Numbered from the stretch's first letter, positions 23,621-32,399 are shown. The stretch: 36,278 nucleotides of DNA from Gemmatimonadaceae bacterium (GCA_013817305.1 JACDCY010000016.1:1-36278), one strand, 5' to 3'. Notes: generated by a model from the sequence alone, not told the origin. Program-made: numbers and translations.

Positions 23621-24544
23621 ATGAAGGTTCGCACACTGCTCGGAATCGCGCTAAGCCTTACGGCTTGTTCGGAATCATTGACAGGTCCCCGTGGAATGCA
23701 ACCCGTCCCGATTTCAACGGCTGACTACCAAGCGTTCGTTGCGAACGCCGCGTCCGAGCTGGAGGCGTATATCGCGGACAAAGAGTCATCAACTTCTCCG
23801 CTCACTTCCGAGCGACGAGATGAGCTAAGGCGCATGGTACGATCCGCCAGAGCCCAGCAGCTACCCCCAGAGTCAGCGTCGAATTCTGAGTCGGTGGAAA
23901 CCTCGTCGGAGCGAATGGAGGCCAACTCCGAGGTGGAGGCCGCCGGCATAATTAACCAATTCTGGACGGATCTAGATCTTCACCTCAAGAAAGTCCGCGC
24001 CCTGACGTCGGTAAACATTCCCGCTGTGTTGGAGTTCAACTTGAGCGGAACTACAGAAGTGGGCGGTTTTGAGTATCCGATCAGCTCGAGCAAATCCACA
24101 GCGCCGTTCCCTGTATGGTGGTTTTCCGTCCACACGGATTTAATGGAGGTCAATTGCGGGATCAGAGCTGCACGGGGGGTTGTTGCCACCGAACACACTG
24201 CTGGATGGCACGTGAAAGGGTTTGGGTTTGTTCCCGCGCACAAACGATCTTCTGACAGTGACTCCTGCGAACCACCACGAAGCGCATGCGACCCCACACT
24301 AGCTTCCTACGACCCTTATGAAGAAACGTGTAGCGGTGGTTCGAGTTCGGGCGGCACCGCGAGCGGCACTCAGTTTACCGAGGGCGAGCGCACAGGCGGG
24401 GAAACAGTGAACTGGCAAACCGGCGTCGGCAATGGCGGTAGCAGCGCTTGCGGTGCAGATGCAGTGGTAGAATGGGTCTGCATCGACATCGAGGGTGAGG
24501 ATGGTTGGCAGCATTGGAGTTGCGGATATGCGACTACGTGCTGA
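23621..24544 (+). CDS. Unrecognised lipoprotein with cysteine-rich C-terminus
   Basis: This 307-residue protein starts MKVRTLLGIALSLTACSES with a lipidated Cys at about 16; AAAGGAGGG lies 7 nt before the ATG. Residues about 40-125 are charged and helix-prone (SELEAYIADKESS, SERRDELRRMVRSARAQQ). A beta-rich middle follows with AVLEFNLSGTTEVGG and FPVWWFSVHTDL. The C-terminal third carries at least eight cysteines in Ser/Gly-rich surroundings (SDSCEPPRSACDP, ETCSGGSSSGG, SSACGADAVVEWVC) and ends CGYATTC, which suggests a disulfide-bonded extracellular module. I do not recognise the family. It lies 75 nt after the propeller lipoprotein and probably shares its transcript. Confidence 0.6.
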   Translation: MKVRTLLGIALSLTACSESLTGPRGMQPVPISTADYQAFVANAASELEAYIADKESSTSPLTSERRDELRRMVRSARAQQLPPESASNSESVETSSERMEANSEVEAAGIINQFWTDLDLHLKKVRALTSVNIPAVLEFNLSGTTEVGGFEYPISSSKSTAPFPVWWFSVHTDLMEVNCGIRAARGVVATEHTAGWHVKGFGFVPAHKRSSDSDSCEPPRSACDPTLASYDPYEETCSGGSSSGGTASGTQFTEGERTGGETVNWQTGVGNGGSSACGADAVVEWVCIDIEGEDGWQHWSCGYATTC

Positions 24545-24596
24545 GGCTTTCTCATCCGATTCTATGCCACCGTCACTCTCTAACGGGACTTTCGCA

Positions 24597-25061
24597 ATGA
24601 TTGCAAGGATCTCTCGCCTTACCAACACCGCGTTCGTCGTGCTCGCTTCCGTCAGCGCGCTTTCTTCTACGGCCGAGGGTCAAGCCGGAGCGCCCTCCAC
24701 GCGAATTCGAGCCACAATTTCTATGGTAGCCGATTTTCCGCATGCCAGCGAGGCGTTTGTCATTCGACGTCATGCTGGTGACAATCCGATGGATGTGATA
24801 CTCGTCCGCGAAGGCATTTCGGCTGCACAGCTTTCTGATGCTATCCGTGCTTTGATGACCGTCCGTCACGTGGGAGGCGACATCCCGACCGCGAGTGCGA
24901 CGATGCGCTTGCGACGAACGCAAGTTCGCAACTCTGAGAGAAGTACACTTCCCTGGGTCGGTAGAGTGCTAGCGGATTTGCGGCGCGCAGCACCGGCCGA
25001 TGTACGCGAAGTAGGTCGTGCGCGTTCGGTTGAGATATGGCTTCCTAGGCAAAAACCGTGA
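24597..25061 (+). CDS. Unrecognised small exported protein
   Basis: This 154-residue protein begins MIARISRLTNTAFVVLASVS and continues to ALSSTAEGQAG, a plausible cleavable signal peptide. The mature part has no cysteines and alternates short strands and helices (IRATISMVADFPHASEAFVI, VILVREGISAAQLSDAIRAL), ending in a basic region. No family is recognised. ATG 24597 is preferred because it places the signal at the N-terminus; ATG 24564 is an alternative. It is the last gene of the first cargo block; a hairpin terminator follows at 25092. The role is unknown, and association with the preceding two lipoproteins is inferred from order only. Confidence 0.5.
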   Translation: MIARISRLTNTAFVVLASVSALSSTAEGQAGAPSTRIRATISMVADFPHASEAFVIRRHAGDNPMDVILVREGISAAQLSDAIRALMTVRHVGGDIPTASATMRLRRTQVRNSERSTLPWVGRVLADLRRAAPADVREVGRARSVEIWLPRQKP

Positions 25062-25091
25062 TGGTGAACCGCGAAGGGACGTAACATCGTG

Positions 25092-25124
25092 AAAGCGGAG
25101 TCCAAGGACTCCGCTTTCATTTTC
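25092..25124 (+). terminator. Rho-independent terminator
   Basis: AAAGCGGAGTCC (25092-25103) and GGACTCCGCTTT (25106-25117) are perfect 12-bp arms around AA, followed by CATTTTCG. It ends the transcript of the three exported-protein genes and lies 10 nt before the glycosyltransferase gene fragment, so it also marks the right end of that cargo block. Confidence 0.75.
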
Positions 25125-25133
25125 GCCGGCTCG

Positions 25134-25252
25134 CCGGGCGTAGACGTTCTTTTCCCAGCCCGCGATCATCTCGCGCAGCGACGTATACATGCGAGTCGAG
25201 AGCGCTCGCACCTTCGATGAACACCACCCGCTTGCCGAGGCGGTGAAGGCGC
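25134..25252 (-). pseudogene. Frameshifted internal fragment of a family 2 glycosyltransferase gene
   Basis: The segment matches 31517-31638 of the intact glycosyltransferase gene (codons about 234-274) in the same orientation. One minus-strand frame reads [13 protein letters not shown], and another then continues LSTRMYTSLREMIAGW-KNVYA, where the intact gene has HRLGKRTVFIEG and LSTRMYTSLREMIAGW in one frame. A one-base deletion between the two blocks (around 25203-25213) breaks the frame. Both ends of the gene are missing. Similarity is clear but lower than for the adjoining pntB fragment, so it is a decayed copy, joined at 25252/25254 to the pntB copy. Confidence 0.85.
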
Positions 25253-25253
25253 G

Positions 25254-25763
25254 GACGAGATGGCGATGCTGTTGGAGACCGCGCGGCGCGTAGTGATCGT
25301 CCCGGGTTACGGGCTCGCGGTATCGCAGGCACAGCATGCCGTGCGCGAGCTGGCGACGCTGCTAGAGTCCAAGGGAGCGACGGTGGAGTTCGGAATTCAC
25401 CCGGTCGCGGGGCGGATGCCCGGGCACATGAACGTGCTGCTGGCCGAGGCGGATGTGCCGTACGACAAGTTGAAGGAGATGGACGAGATCAATCCGACGT
25501 TCGGCCAGGTGGACGTGGTGCTGGTGATCGGCGCGAACGACGTGGTGAATCCGCTGGCGAACACCGATCCGTCGAGCCCGATCGCGGGGATGCCGATTCT
25601 CGAAGTCGGTAACGCCCGCAGCGTGATCGTCATGAAGCGGAGCTTGAGTCCGGGGTTCGCCGGGATTCCGAATCCGTTGTTCGCGGCGGACAACTGCCTG
25701 ATGTATTTCGGAGATGGGAAGGCTGCTGTTCAGGCGTTGGTTGCGGCTGTAAAAGAGGGTTAG
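25254..25763 (+). pseudogene. Duplicated 3' third of pntB (domain III only)
   Basis: The 510 nt align without gaps to pntB 21062-21571 with 39 mismatches by hand count, nearly all at third codon positions. The frame is intact from ATG 25260 to TAG 25763 (167 residues), and only about five residues differ. All membrane helices are missing, so it can supply only an isolated NADP(H)-binding domain III and is probably not functional. Mismatches are uneven: 28 in the first 336 nt, none in 122 nt (25590-25711), then 11 in the last 52 nt. No ribosome-binding site or promoter is evident. Its 3' end is overlapped on the other strand by the helicase gene. Confidence 0.9.
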
Positions 25764-27942
25764 CCACCGAGACTAGCAGCGCGTGAAGCCGGATCACCGA
25801 CTCAGCGGGGTGGTCCCGCGCCTGACCAAAGATCCGCTCGAGGGTACTAAGGAACTCGCCAGGCACTACCTCCGCCTTTACCGCGGCGTCGATCTCCCGC
25901 TCGACGCCGAGCGTGAGGGGCCACTGCATCTGGACATGAACGTCGGCGATGCGCGCGGCTCGATCGCTGCGCTCATGATGCGGACAGGCCGCCAGGTGCC
26001 GGGCCAACCGCAAGGTTACTCGCCGGACCAACCGACTTCGCGTGTGCTCCGATACGCCGGCGTCCTCCGAGGCGAGTTCTCCCTCGACCCATCGACGGAC
26101 GGTCGCCAGCGCCGAATCCAGCTGCAACCGATTGGCGTGGGCGGGTCCGGCACCGACGGAGTCGACCATACCGCGAACCGTGCCCAGATCCTCCGACAGC
26201 TCAGACCTCTCGCTGGCGAGGAGGAGGGGCCGGCCGCGAACCGAGACCAGGGCGAGTACTCCGTCGCGCTCACCGGCTACAAACGCGTACGCGGGACGAA
26301 CCGGGCTCGGCCGGTCACATTCGCCCGACCATTTCAGAAGAGTGCATCGAATCGCCTCGGCATTCTCAACGGAGCTGCAGCGCGCCGGACCGATGCGGAC
26401 GAACAAGGGAGGAATTCGCGAGCGACCGACCCGGGTCACTGTAAGATCGAGCTTCCGCCTGATGATCTCTTCGGCCTTGAGAAGCTCCTCGCTCGATGCC
26501 GGCGGGTCGAGGGAGTAAACGAACACTTCCTTGTGGCGGGATCCCAGTCTCGCCACTCGTCCCACGCGCTGGTCGAGCGTGGCGGCGGTCCACGGCAGAT
26601 CGAGGTGCACGACTACGGATGCATCCTGAACGTTCACGCCTTCGCTCAGCATGTCGGTTGCGAGCAGGAGCGAGATTTCCTCCGCAGGACCCGGGACAGG
26701 CTTGCGCGACGCATTCGGCGCGAATCGTCCCAGCAACTCGGCTCGTCTAATCGACCCCCCGGCGATGCGTCCGCCGTGTGAAGTCAGCATCGCAACGCGG
26801 CCGTCGCGCGCGAGCATCCTGTAGTACATCCTGACGGTGTCGGCGAACTGAGAAAAAGCCACAACCTTTGCGTCCGGATGGTTCTTTCGCACGCGACGGA
26901 TCGCCTGGACGCGCTCTGCGTCCGCTTGGGAATGTCCCGGGATCGAATCGAGTGCGTCGACCAATCCGCGTTCGTGCGTCCTCGCCGCCTCGAGCATGCC
27001 GAGCGGCTCAGCGGGTGACGCCGCAGCAAGTAACTCGGCGAATCCAAGCTGGATCGCCCCCTCACAGTACGTCCAATCCCTGACCTCTCGACGGGTTGGC
27101 AGCCGGCCCGACTCGAGAGCACTGCGAATGGCCACGGTCCTGCCGAGTCGGCGCCGAAGACCCTCTCGCAGCGCTGCATCGCTTGAGGCCCACAGTCGAA
27201 CCAGCGTATGCGCCACCATCGCAGCAGCCACCTGCCCGTCCCTCGGGGGGACAGGAGACGGAAGCGCGAGAGCAATTCGCAACGCGGAGGCGTTGTCCAT
27301 TATCGCGAGCCGCTCGGGGCCGCGGGTTATCGGGATATCGCCAGCCTCGCCGGTCTCATTGCGACGCACCACGTGTCGCGCGATTTCGGAATCAGGGAGT
27401 GTTGCCGCAGTCGCGCCGAGAAACAGCGACAAGAGCGTTGAGATGTCCCGACGACTGTTGTGCAATGGAGTCGCGGTGAGGAGAAGGACCTTGGTGCGGG
27501 CGGCCATGCCGGTCAACGTCTCGAATCTGGTGGTCGAGGGCGTGCGGAAGTGGTGCGCTTCGTCCACGATGATAAAATCGTAGCGGCGCTCCGGCCGTGT
27601 GCCGCGGCTCAGCGCCTCCATGGACATGAAGTCGATCGGCACTGCCGCGCGGCTGGCCGCGGAAGTCCACATCGCGCGCAGCGACGCTGGACCGACGACG
27701 AGCGAACCGGAGTACTCCCGCGCCGTGGCGAGCGCAACGTAGGTCTTGCCCAGTCCGACGTCATCGCACAGCAGCGCGCCTCCGTTCTGTTTCAGCATCG
27801 CGCGCAGGCGCTTTACCGCATCTGTCTGATGAGGCCGGAGCGTCACCTGACCCAGCTCCGAATCGATCGCGCCCGCAGTGAGCCACTCGCTGGCAATGAT
27901 GGCGCGAACGAAATCGGGACGCGCGGCGGCTAGTCCATCCAT
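25630..27942 (-). CDS. SNF2-type superfamily 2 helicase/translocase
   Basis: The 770-residue protein has a full SF2 motif set: LRPHQ at 35-39, Walker A DVGLGKT at 61-67, DEAH box VDEAHHF at 126-132, LLTATPLHN, then the second RecA domain with [24 protein letters not shown] at 428-440 and the arginine-finger motif [10 protein letters not shown] at 458-467. It should be an ATP-driven DNA translocase. ATG 27942 overlaps the end of the methyltransferase gene by 13 nt, so the two are one unit, as in DISARM (DrmD/DrmMI) or BREX-type loci. The C-terminal 44 or so residues are read antisense through the duplicated pntB fragment, so the original end has probably been replaced. Confidence 0.92.
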   Translation of the reverse strand: MDGLAAARPDFVRAIIASEWLTAGAIDSELGQVTLRPHQTDAVKRLRAMLKQNGGALLCDDVGLGKTYVALATAREYSGSLVVGPASLRAMWTSAASRAAVPIDFMSMEALSRGTRPERRYDFIIVDEAHHFRTPSTTRFETLTGMAARTKVLLLTATPLHNSRRDISTLLSLFLGATAATLPDSEIARHVVRRNETGEAGDIPITRGPERLAIMDNASALRIALALPSPVPPRDGQVAAAMVAHTLVRLWASSDAALREGLRRRLGRTVAIRSALESGRLPTRREVRDWTYCEGAIQLGFAELLAAASPAEPLGMLEAARTHERGLVDALDSIPGHSQADAERVQAIRRVRKNHPDAKVVAFSQFADTVRMYYRMLARDGRVAMLTSHGGRIAGGSIRRAELLGRFAPNASRKPVPGPAEEISLLLATDMLSEGVNVQDASVVVHLDLPWTAATLDQRVGRVARLGSRHKEVFVYSLDPPASSEELLKAEEIIRRKLDLTVTRVGRSRIPPLFVRIGPARCSSVENAEAIRCTLLKWSGECDRPSPVRPAYAFVAGERDGVLALVSVRGRPLLLASERSELSEDLGTVRGMVDSVGAGPAHANRLQLDSALATVRRWVEGELASEDAGVSEHTRSRLVRRVTLRLARHLAACPHHERSDRAARIADVHVQMQWPLTLGVEREIDAAVKAEVVPGEFLSTLERIFGQARDHPAESVIRLHALLVSVANPLLQPQPTPEQQPSHLRNTSGSCPPRTTDSESRRTPDSSSAS

Positions 27943-30900
27943 GCCAGCAGCGAAGCGACTTCGTCGTGCTTGATCCCGTACGCGCGGAGCACCGCATCGA
28001 GCAGCTCCCGGGAATCAGCGCGGCCGTTCGCTGCTCGCTGCGCAATCTCAGAGAGCGTCGCGCACGCGGCGGTCCAATCTCTGGGGAGCGGGAGCAGAGC
28101 AAGCGTCCAGCCGAGGTAACGATGGTACCCGCCGCGCGCGGGCTCGGCGATCAGGTTCAGCCAGGCCGCGGCGATGTCGCTGTTCAGTATTGCGGCGAGC
28201 GCCAATGCCTCTCGTTGGTCCCGGCACCGCAAGACATAGCAGGAATTCAACGGGACCGAATCGTTGCCTCTATCGAGTACTACTGCGCGGGGGCGTTTGC
28301 CGACGTCGGCCCAGACGACGCGCGGCCTGTCGCACGCCGCGCCCTCGGTGCGGAACAGCGACCACCATCGCTCGCTGGAACGGCCGTCAGTGCGGGCCTG
28401 CAGGCGGCTGCGGAAATGGCCGAGCCATTGCTTCGCCGCCGGCGGCAGAGTCGACATCGCGCGACCATCGTGTCCGTGCGTCCAGATCACGCGGCTGTCG
28501 GTTGCGGCGCAGCTCCACGCTACTAAGTCCTCGCCTTTGATCACACGCCGGAGAAGCGAGTGCTCGACAGCGCCGCCTCGGTCGCCGCTGCGCACCGGCG
28601 TCTCACCGGCAGTTGTGTCTCCGGCGGTGGTCACGACAAACGCTTCATTGCACCCGGACTTTACTCCGAGCAGGGGCCTGCCCAATCGGGTTTCGGCCAG
28701 CGGAATGCCGGCGCTGTTCAGCTTGTCGAATGCCAGGCGGACATCCGGCGGGATGATGACCCACGGGCTGCCTGTACTCTCGTCCAGCGCAATCGATGCG
28801 GGGCGCATTCGCCAGGCGAAGATCCTTTCGCGTCGGTGGACTGCGAGGCTCGCCGAGGCGTGACGGGGCTGGCCCGGTCTGACTCGTCGCGCGAGCATCA
28901 ACGACGGGTACACCGCAGCGGCGAACGACGCGGGCGCATTGCTCAGGTCTTCCAGAGTCAACAGGTCCGCGCGCTTGCCGATGATCTCGCGGACGCTTCC
29001 GCCTGACAGTGAGGACCACAGCTTTGCAGGCAACAGAAGCGCCAACACGCCATCATCTCGCAGGAGCTCGATCGACCGTTCGACAAACAGCGCAGACATG
29101 TCCACCTGGGATCCAAAGCTGGATTTCGCAGGTGCCGCTTCAGCTCCAGCCCTCCATGGGGGACCTTTGAACACGGCGAATTCCTGCTTTAGTCGCCCGC
29201 GCATCCGCGGCGGGATGCGATGCAGGCGGACCCAGGGAGGATTCCCGACTACGAGGTCGAAGCCGCCCGCTGCGGAAACTTCAGCGAAATGGACGCTGAA
29301 TGAAAACGGAAGTGCAGCGCCCGTCTCGAGACTATGCTTCCGCCCCCGAAGCTCACGCAACGATCGCCGACTTTCGGCCAGCGCGGTACGCAGCTCCGCC
29401 GATGGCGGATGGCGGATGCCGAACAGGTCCCGGCTGCGCGCAGAATTCAACTGCTCACGCCGCGAGTGCGCTGCGGCGTGGATCTCGCGCTCGATTGCGG
29501 CAATCGCGATGACGCGCTCCGCGCGATCGAGCTGCTTCGCGAGCGACTTCTTCCTTGGACCCTGGGCACGCGTGTACCGGGCCCGGATTCGCGCGAGCGC
29601 TGGCCGCGATGCGAGCGCGACGCTGGTGAAGCTGCCGCCGGTCAGCGTATCGCCGGTGCGAACCTGTCGGTCGAGATTGGGCAGAGGCGTGACGGCGGAG
29701 ATCCCCTGATCGCGCTGTTCCATCACCATCGCCAGCCAGAGCCGCAGCTCACACAGCCATACCGCCATGGGGTTGATGTCGACACCGAAAATGGAGCTCG
29801 TGAGAATCGACCGCGTCAGCTCACCGCGCGAGCGCGGATCGCCGCAAGCGCTTGCGAGCCAGGTCAGCTCACCCAGCGCGAACACGAGGAACGCGCCCGA
29901 TCCACATGCGGGATCGAGGATCCGGATCGAACGCACTCTGGAGAGAAGATGTGCGCGGGCGTCCCCGTGAACGCGACGAGTGAGAAGGAAAGACTCAACC
30001 TCCCCGTGCGATACGACCGGCGAGTGAAGCGCATGGGCGAGCGCCTCGCGCACGATACGCTCGACGAGGGACTGCGGCGTGTAGAAGGCGCCCGAAGACT
30101 TGCGATCGCCCGCCAGCATGAGCGATTCAAAGGCTTTCCCCAGCATTTCCGGGTCGATCGCCGCCTCCGACCATTCGCTGGATTCCTCGCGAGGCGTGAA
30201 CCGATGACGGCACAGGAGATCGCCGTAGAGAACTCCCATCGCCTCATCGCTGAACTCGGCCGCTCCCATCCGGCGCTCGAGAGGGCTCCGGGAGAAGAGG
30301 CCGCCATTCAGGAATGGGATCGCGCCGAACGCCTTTGCGCGCGGGCTTCGTGCTCGACGCGGCGTGTTCAGCGTTCCAAAGAACAGCGGCAGAAGAACGC
30401 GCTTGTGGTAGCGCCCTCCGCTGGCCATTGCGTCCGCGAATCCGTTGGCAAGGAATCCGTGGTCGCCGTTGAGCCAGCCTTGCGTCTCGAGGAATGAAAG
30501 AAAGAGGAGCCGCGAGACATAGAGCAGCGCGAGCTCCCGGGATTTCTCGCGATCGAATGCGCGTGCCGTCGACTCCGCGAGCGACGTCACGACACCTTCG
30601 AGCGTAGCATAGAAACGACGCGTGAGCGTGTCGCGGCCGAGTATTTCTGTCCAGCGGAAATGCATCATCAGATCGAGGTGGCCTCGCGTGGAGGCAAGCG
30701 CGCAAAGCGTCTCCGCGTCGCTGTCGATTACGCGTGCGCGCTCACAAAGAAGCGCGCGTACGCCCGGTGGATTACGCTCGCGCGAAAAGGTGAGGATCGC
30801 CACGTGGGTGCGTTCCCCGTCCATGGCGATGAGAAGCCATAGAAGCTGTGGTGCGCGGGCCGCCAGGCGCGAAGCGATGTGCGTAAGTGCGTCCTTGAAC

Positions 30901-31121
30901 GACGTGCCACCGCCGACGTCGAGCAGCAGCGCTCTCGTGGAGCCGGCGCCGCGGATTATGCGAACGTGCGAGACTTCGCAGGGGATTCCTATTCCCTCGC
31001 GCGTGGCTGCGTCGAGGTTGCGGGCCGGCCCGGCGAACCCGAGCTCGCGTGCGATGCCGGCGAGATGTTCGAGCGTCGAGGCCGCGGCAAGAAGCTCGCG
31101 AGCACGGTGGAGCGGGAGCAC
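27930..31121 (-). CDS. Eco57I-type N6-adenine DNA methyltransferase, large
   Basis: This 1063-residue protein of the Eco57I/PglX type has GAFYTPQSLVERIV at about 344-357, motif I ILDPACGSGAFL at 401-412, PLPNLDRQVRTGD at 479-491 and catalytic motif IV NPPWVRLH at 627-634. The second half (about 650-1063) has the composition of a target-recognition region. The N-terminal 150 residues are not recognised, and no PD-(D/E)XK nuclease motif is visible, so cleavage is not evident. GTG 31121 is the start. It overlaps the downstream helicase gene by 13 nt. Together they resemble a restriction/defence module that marks self DNA and uses the helicase for restriction or translocation. The defence role is inferred from architecture and from the hotspot location. 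Confidence 0.92.
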   Translation of the reverse strand: MLPLHRARELLAAASTLEHLAGIARELGFAGPARNLDAATREGIGIPCEVSHVRIIRGAGSTRALLLDVGGGTSFKDALTHIASRLAARAPQLLWLLIAMDGERTHVAILTFSRERNPPGVRALLCERARVIDSDAETLCALASTRGHLDLMMHFRWTEILGRDTLTRRFYATLEGVVTSLAESTARAFDREKSRELALLYVSRLLFLSFLETQGWLNGDHGFLANGFADAMASGGRYHKRVLLPLFFGTLNTPRRARSPRAKAFGAIPFLNGGLFSRSPLERRMGAAEFSDEAMGVLYGDLLCRHRFTPREESSEWSEAAIDPEMLGKAFESLMLAGDRKSSGAFYTPQSLVERIVREALAHALHSPVVSHGEVESFLLTRRVHGDARAHLLSRVRSIRILDPACGSGAFLVFALGELTWLASACGDPRSRGELTRSILTSSIFGVDINPMAVWLCELRLWLAMVMEQRDQGISAVTPLPNLDRQVRTGDTLTGGSFTSVALASRPALARIRARYTRAQGPRKKSLAKQLDRAERVIAIAAIEREIHAAAHSRREQLNSARSRDLFGIRHPPSAELRTALAESRRSLRELRGRKHSLETGAALPFSFSVHFAEVSAAGGFDLVVGNPPWVRLHRIPPRMRGRLKQEFAVFKGPPWRAGAEAAPAKSSFGSQVDMSALFVERSIELLRDDGVLALLLPAKLWSSLSGGSVREIIGKRADLLTLEDLSNAPASFAAAVYPSLMLARRVRPGQPRHASASLAVHRRERIFAWRMRPASIALDESTGSPWVIIPPDVRLAFDKLNSAGIPLAETRLGRPLLGVKSGCNEAFVVTTAGDTTAGETPVRSGDRGGAVEHSLLRRVIKGEDLVAWSCAATDSRVIWTHGHDGRAMSTLPPAAKQWLGHFRSRLQARTDGRSSERWWSLFRTEGAACDRPRVVWADVGKRPRAVVLDRGNDSVPLNSCYVLRCRDQREALALAAILNSDIAAAWLNLIAEPARGGYHRYLGWTLALLPLPRDWTAACATLSEIAQRAANGRADSRELLDAVLRAYGIKHDEVASLLAWMD

Positions 31122-31194
31122 GCCGCACTATCGACCGCCGGGCTCGCATGGCCCGCATCGTTCCCTTACACGCGTGACCTCACGGCGTCACGGC

Positions 31195-32337
31195 CTAGCG
31201 CGCGACGTAGTCTCGATCCTTCCAGGTGACATTTTGACCGCGGAGAATTGCGCCCAAGTAGATGTACAACGAAAGCGCTGCGCCAAGAGGATAAAGCAAG
31301 GCCAGAAGGACCGACTCGTCCGAATCTCCGTAGAACTTCATCCACATCAACACTGTAGCGAGTGTCGCCACTGTTGCCCAGAGAATCACGCCCTCGCCGG
31401 GGGCGGCGAGGAGCGACGCAACCAGACCAACCGGCGGCGCGAGATTGAACAGTGGCGGAAACACCAGCCCAAAAGGCATGAACCATCGCGGAATGAACGG
31501 CGGCAGTGCGTGCATTCCTCCCGCGTAAACATTCTTCCCCCAACCGGCGATCATCTCGCGCAGCGACGTGTACATCCGCGTCGAGAGCTGCTCGCGCCCT
31601 TCGATGAACACCGTTCGCTTGCCGAGTCGGTGAAAGCGCTGGGCGAGCATGAGATCTTCGGCGACTGTGTGCTTCACGGCTTCGTGCCCGCCGGTGGAGT
31701 CGTACGCGGGGCGCGCGATCACCAGATACTGGCCGTTCGCAATCTTCCGCCACGCATGCTTCGACCTGTTGATCTCCTCGGTGCCGCCGAACCAGGCATT
31801 GAGCATCCCGAACACCTGCGCCTGCACGAGCTTCTCCCAGATCGTGACCATTTCCTGCTTGCCGGACACGGTGAACAGATCGGCGTCGAGCGCGCGCATC
31901 GCGTTCACCGTCCTCGGTATCAGATCCGGCGCATGCTCGGTATCGGCGTCGGTGAAACAGAGGATTTCGCCGCGCGCTCTGGCTTTCCCGGTCCAGCACG
32001 CCCACTGCTTGCCGAACCAGTCACCAGGGAGCGGCGGCGTCTGAATGACGGTCGCGCCGAGCTCGGCGGCGATCTCGCCCGTGCCGTCGATGGATTGGTC
32101 GTCCACAACGATCACTTCGACATTCGGGTACGTGGTCGCGAGTACGGAACGCACGCACCGCCCGATGTTGTGAGCTTCGTTGCGCGCTGGGATGATCACT
32201 GAAACCAGCGGGGGATCGCGAGGGGGATCCTGCGTGAACTCGTCCAGCGTGCGCGAGCGGCGCATGCGCAGCACCATCGCGATGGGCATGAGCAGCCACG
32301 GCGCGGCCGCGAGCAGCGCGATCTGAATTGGAGTCAC
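31195..32337 (-). CDS. Family 2 glycosyltransferase, membrane-bound
   Basis: The 380-residue protein has an N-terminal hydrophobic anchor (IQIALLAAAPWLLMPIAMVL). A GT-A domain follows with VSVIIPARNE, VEVIVVDDQSIDGT and the metal-binding DAD at 130-132 in FTDADTEH; then come EDLMLAQRFHRLGKR and MYTSLREMIAGWGKNVYAGG. Three C-terminal membrane helices complete it. This layout is shared with HpnB- and CrtQ-like glycosyltransferases acting on lipid acceptors; the acceptor here is unknown. The gene lies just upstream (in transcription) of the methyltransferase gene and forms the right flank of the accessory locus. A frameshifted piece of a relative lies at 25134-25252. It ends 73 nt before the methyltransferase start. 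Confidence 0.9.
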   Translation of the reverse strand: MTPIQIALLAAAPWLLMPIAMVLRMRRSRTLDEFTQDPPRDPPLVSVIIPARNEAHNIGRCVRSVLATTYPNVEVIVVDDQSIDGTGEIAAELGATVIQTPPLPGDWFGKQWACWTGKARARGEILCFTDADTEHAPDLIPRTVNAMRALDADLFTVSGKQEMVTIWEKLVQAQVFGMLNAWFGGTEEINRSKHAWRKIANGQYLVIARPAYDSTGGHEAVKHTVAEDLMLAQRFHRLGKRTVFIEGREQLSTRMYTSLREMIAGWGKNVYAGGMHALPPFIPRWFMPFGLVFPPLFNLAPPVGLVASLLAAPGEGVILWATVATLATVLMWMKFYGDSDESVLLALLYPLGAALSLYIYLGAILRGQNVTWKDRDYVAR

Positions 32338-32338
32338 T

Positions 32339-32378
32339 GGAAAAAACTAGCGGGGCGCCGCTTGCGCGACGCCCCGCT
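32339..32378 (-). terminator. Rho-independent terminator of the glycine-rich gene
   Basis: On the minus strand AGCGGGGCG pairs with CGCCCCGCT (32370-32378 with 32349-32357) around a GC-rich loop and is followed by AGTTTTTT. It lies 22 nt after the stop of the glycine-rich gene and just before the glycosyltransferase start, separating the two transcripts. Confidence 0.8.
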
Positions 32379-32399
32379 CATGATGCGGATGAGACCGGA

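Noticed and set aside
21572-25763. Integrative element inserted at the 3' end of pntB with duplicated target, like islands that regenerate the gene end
   Set aside because: The 510-nt repeat is far longer than normal attachment sites, copies differ by about 8%, no integrase is present, and the GT fragment at the junction is better explained by joining two versions of the locus.
25260-25763. The pntB fragment as a functional free domain III gene
   Set aside because: Although the frame is intact, it starts inside the gene at a chance ATG with no ribosome-binding site, lacks the membrane subunit part, and lies next to a frameshifted relic.
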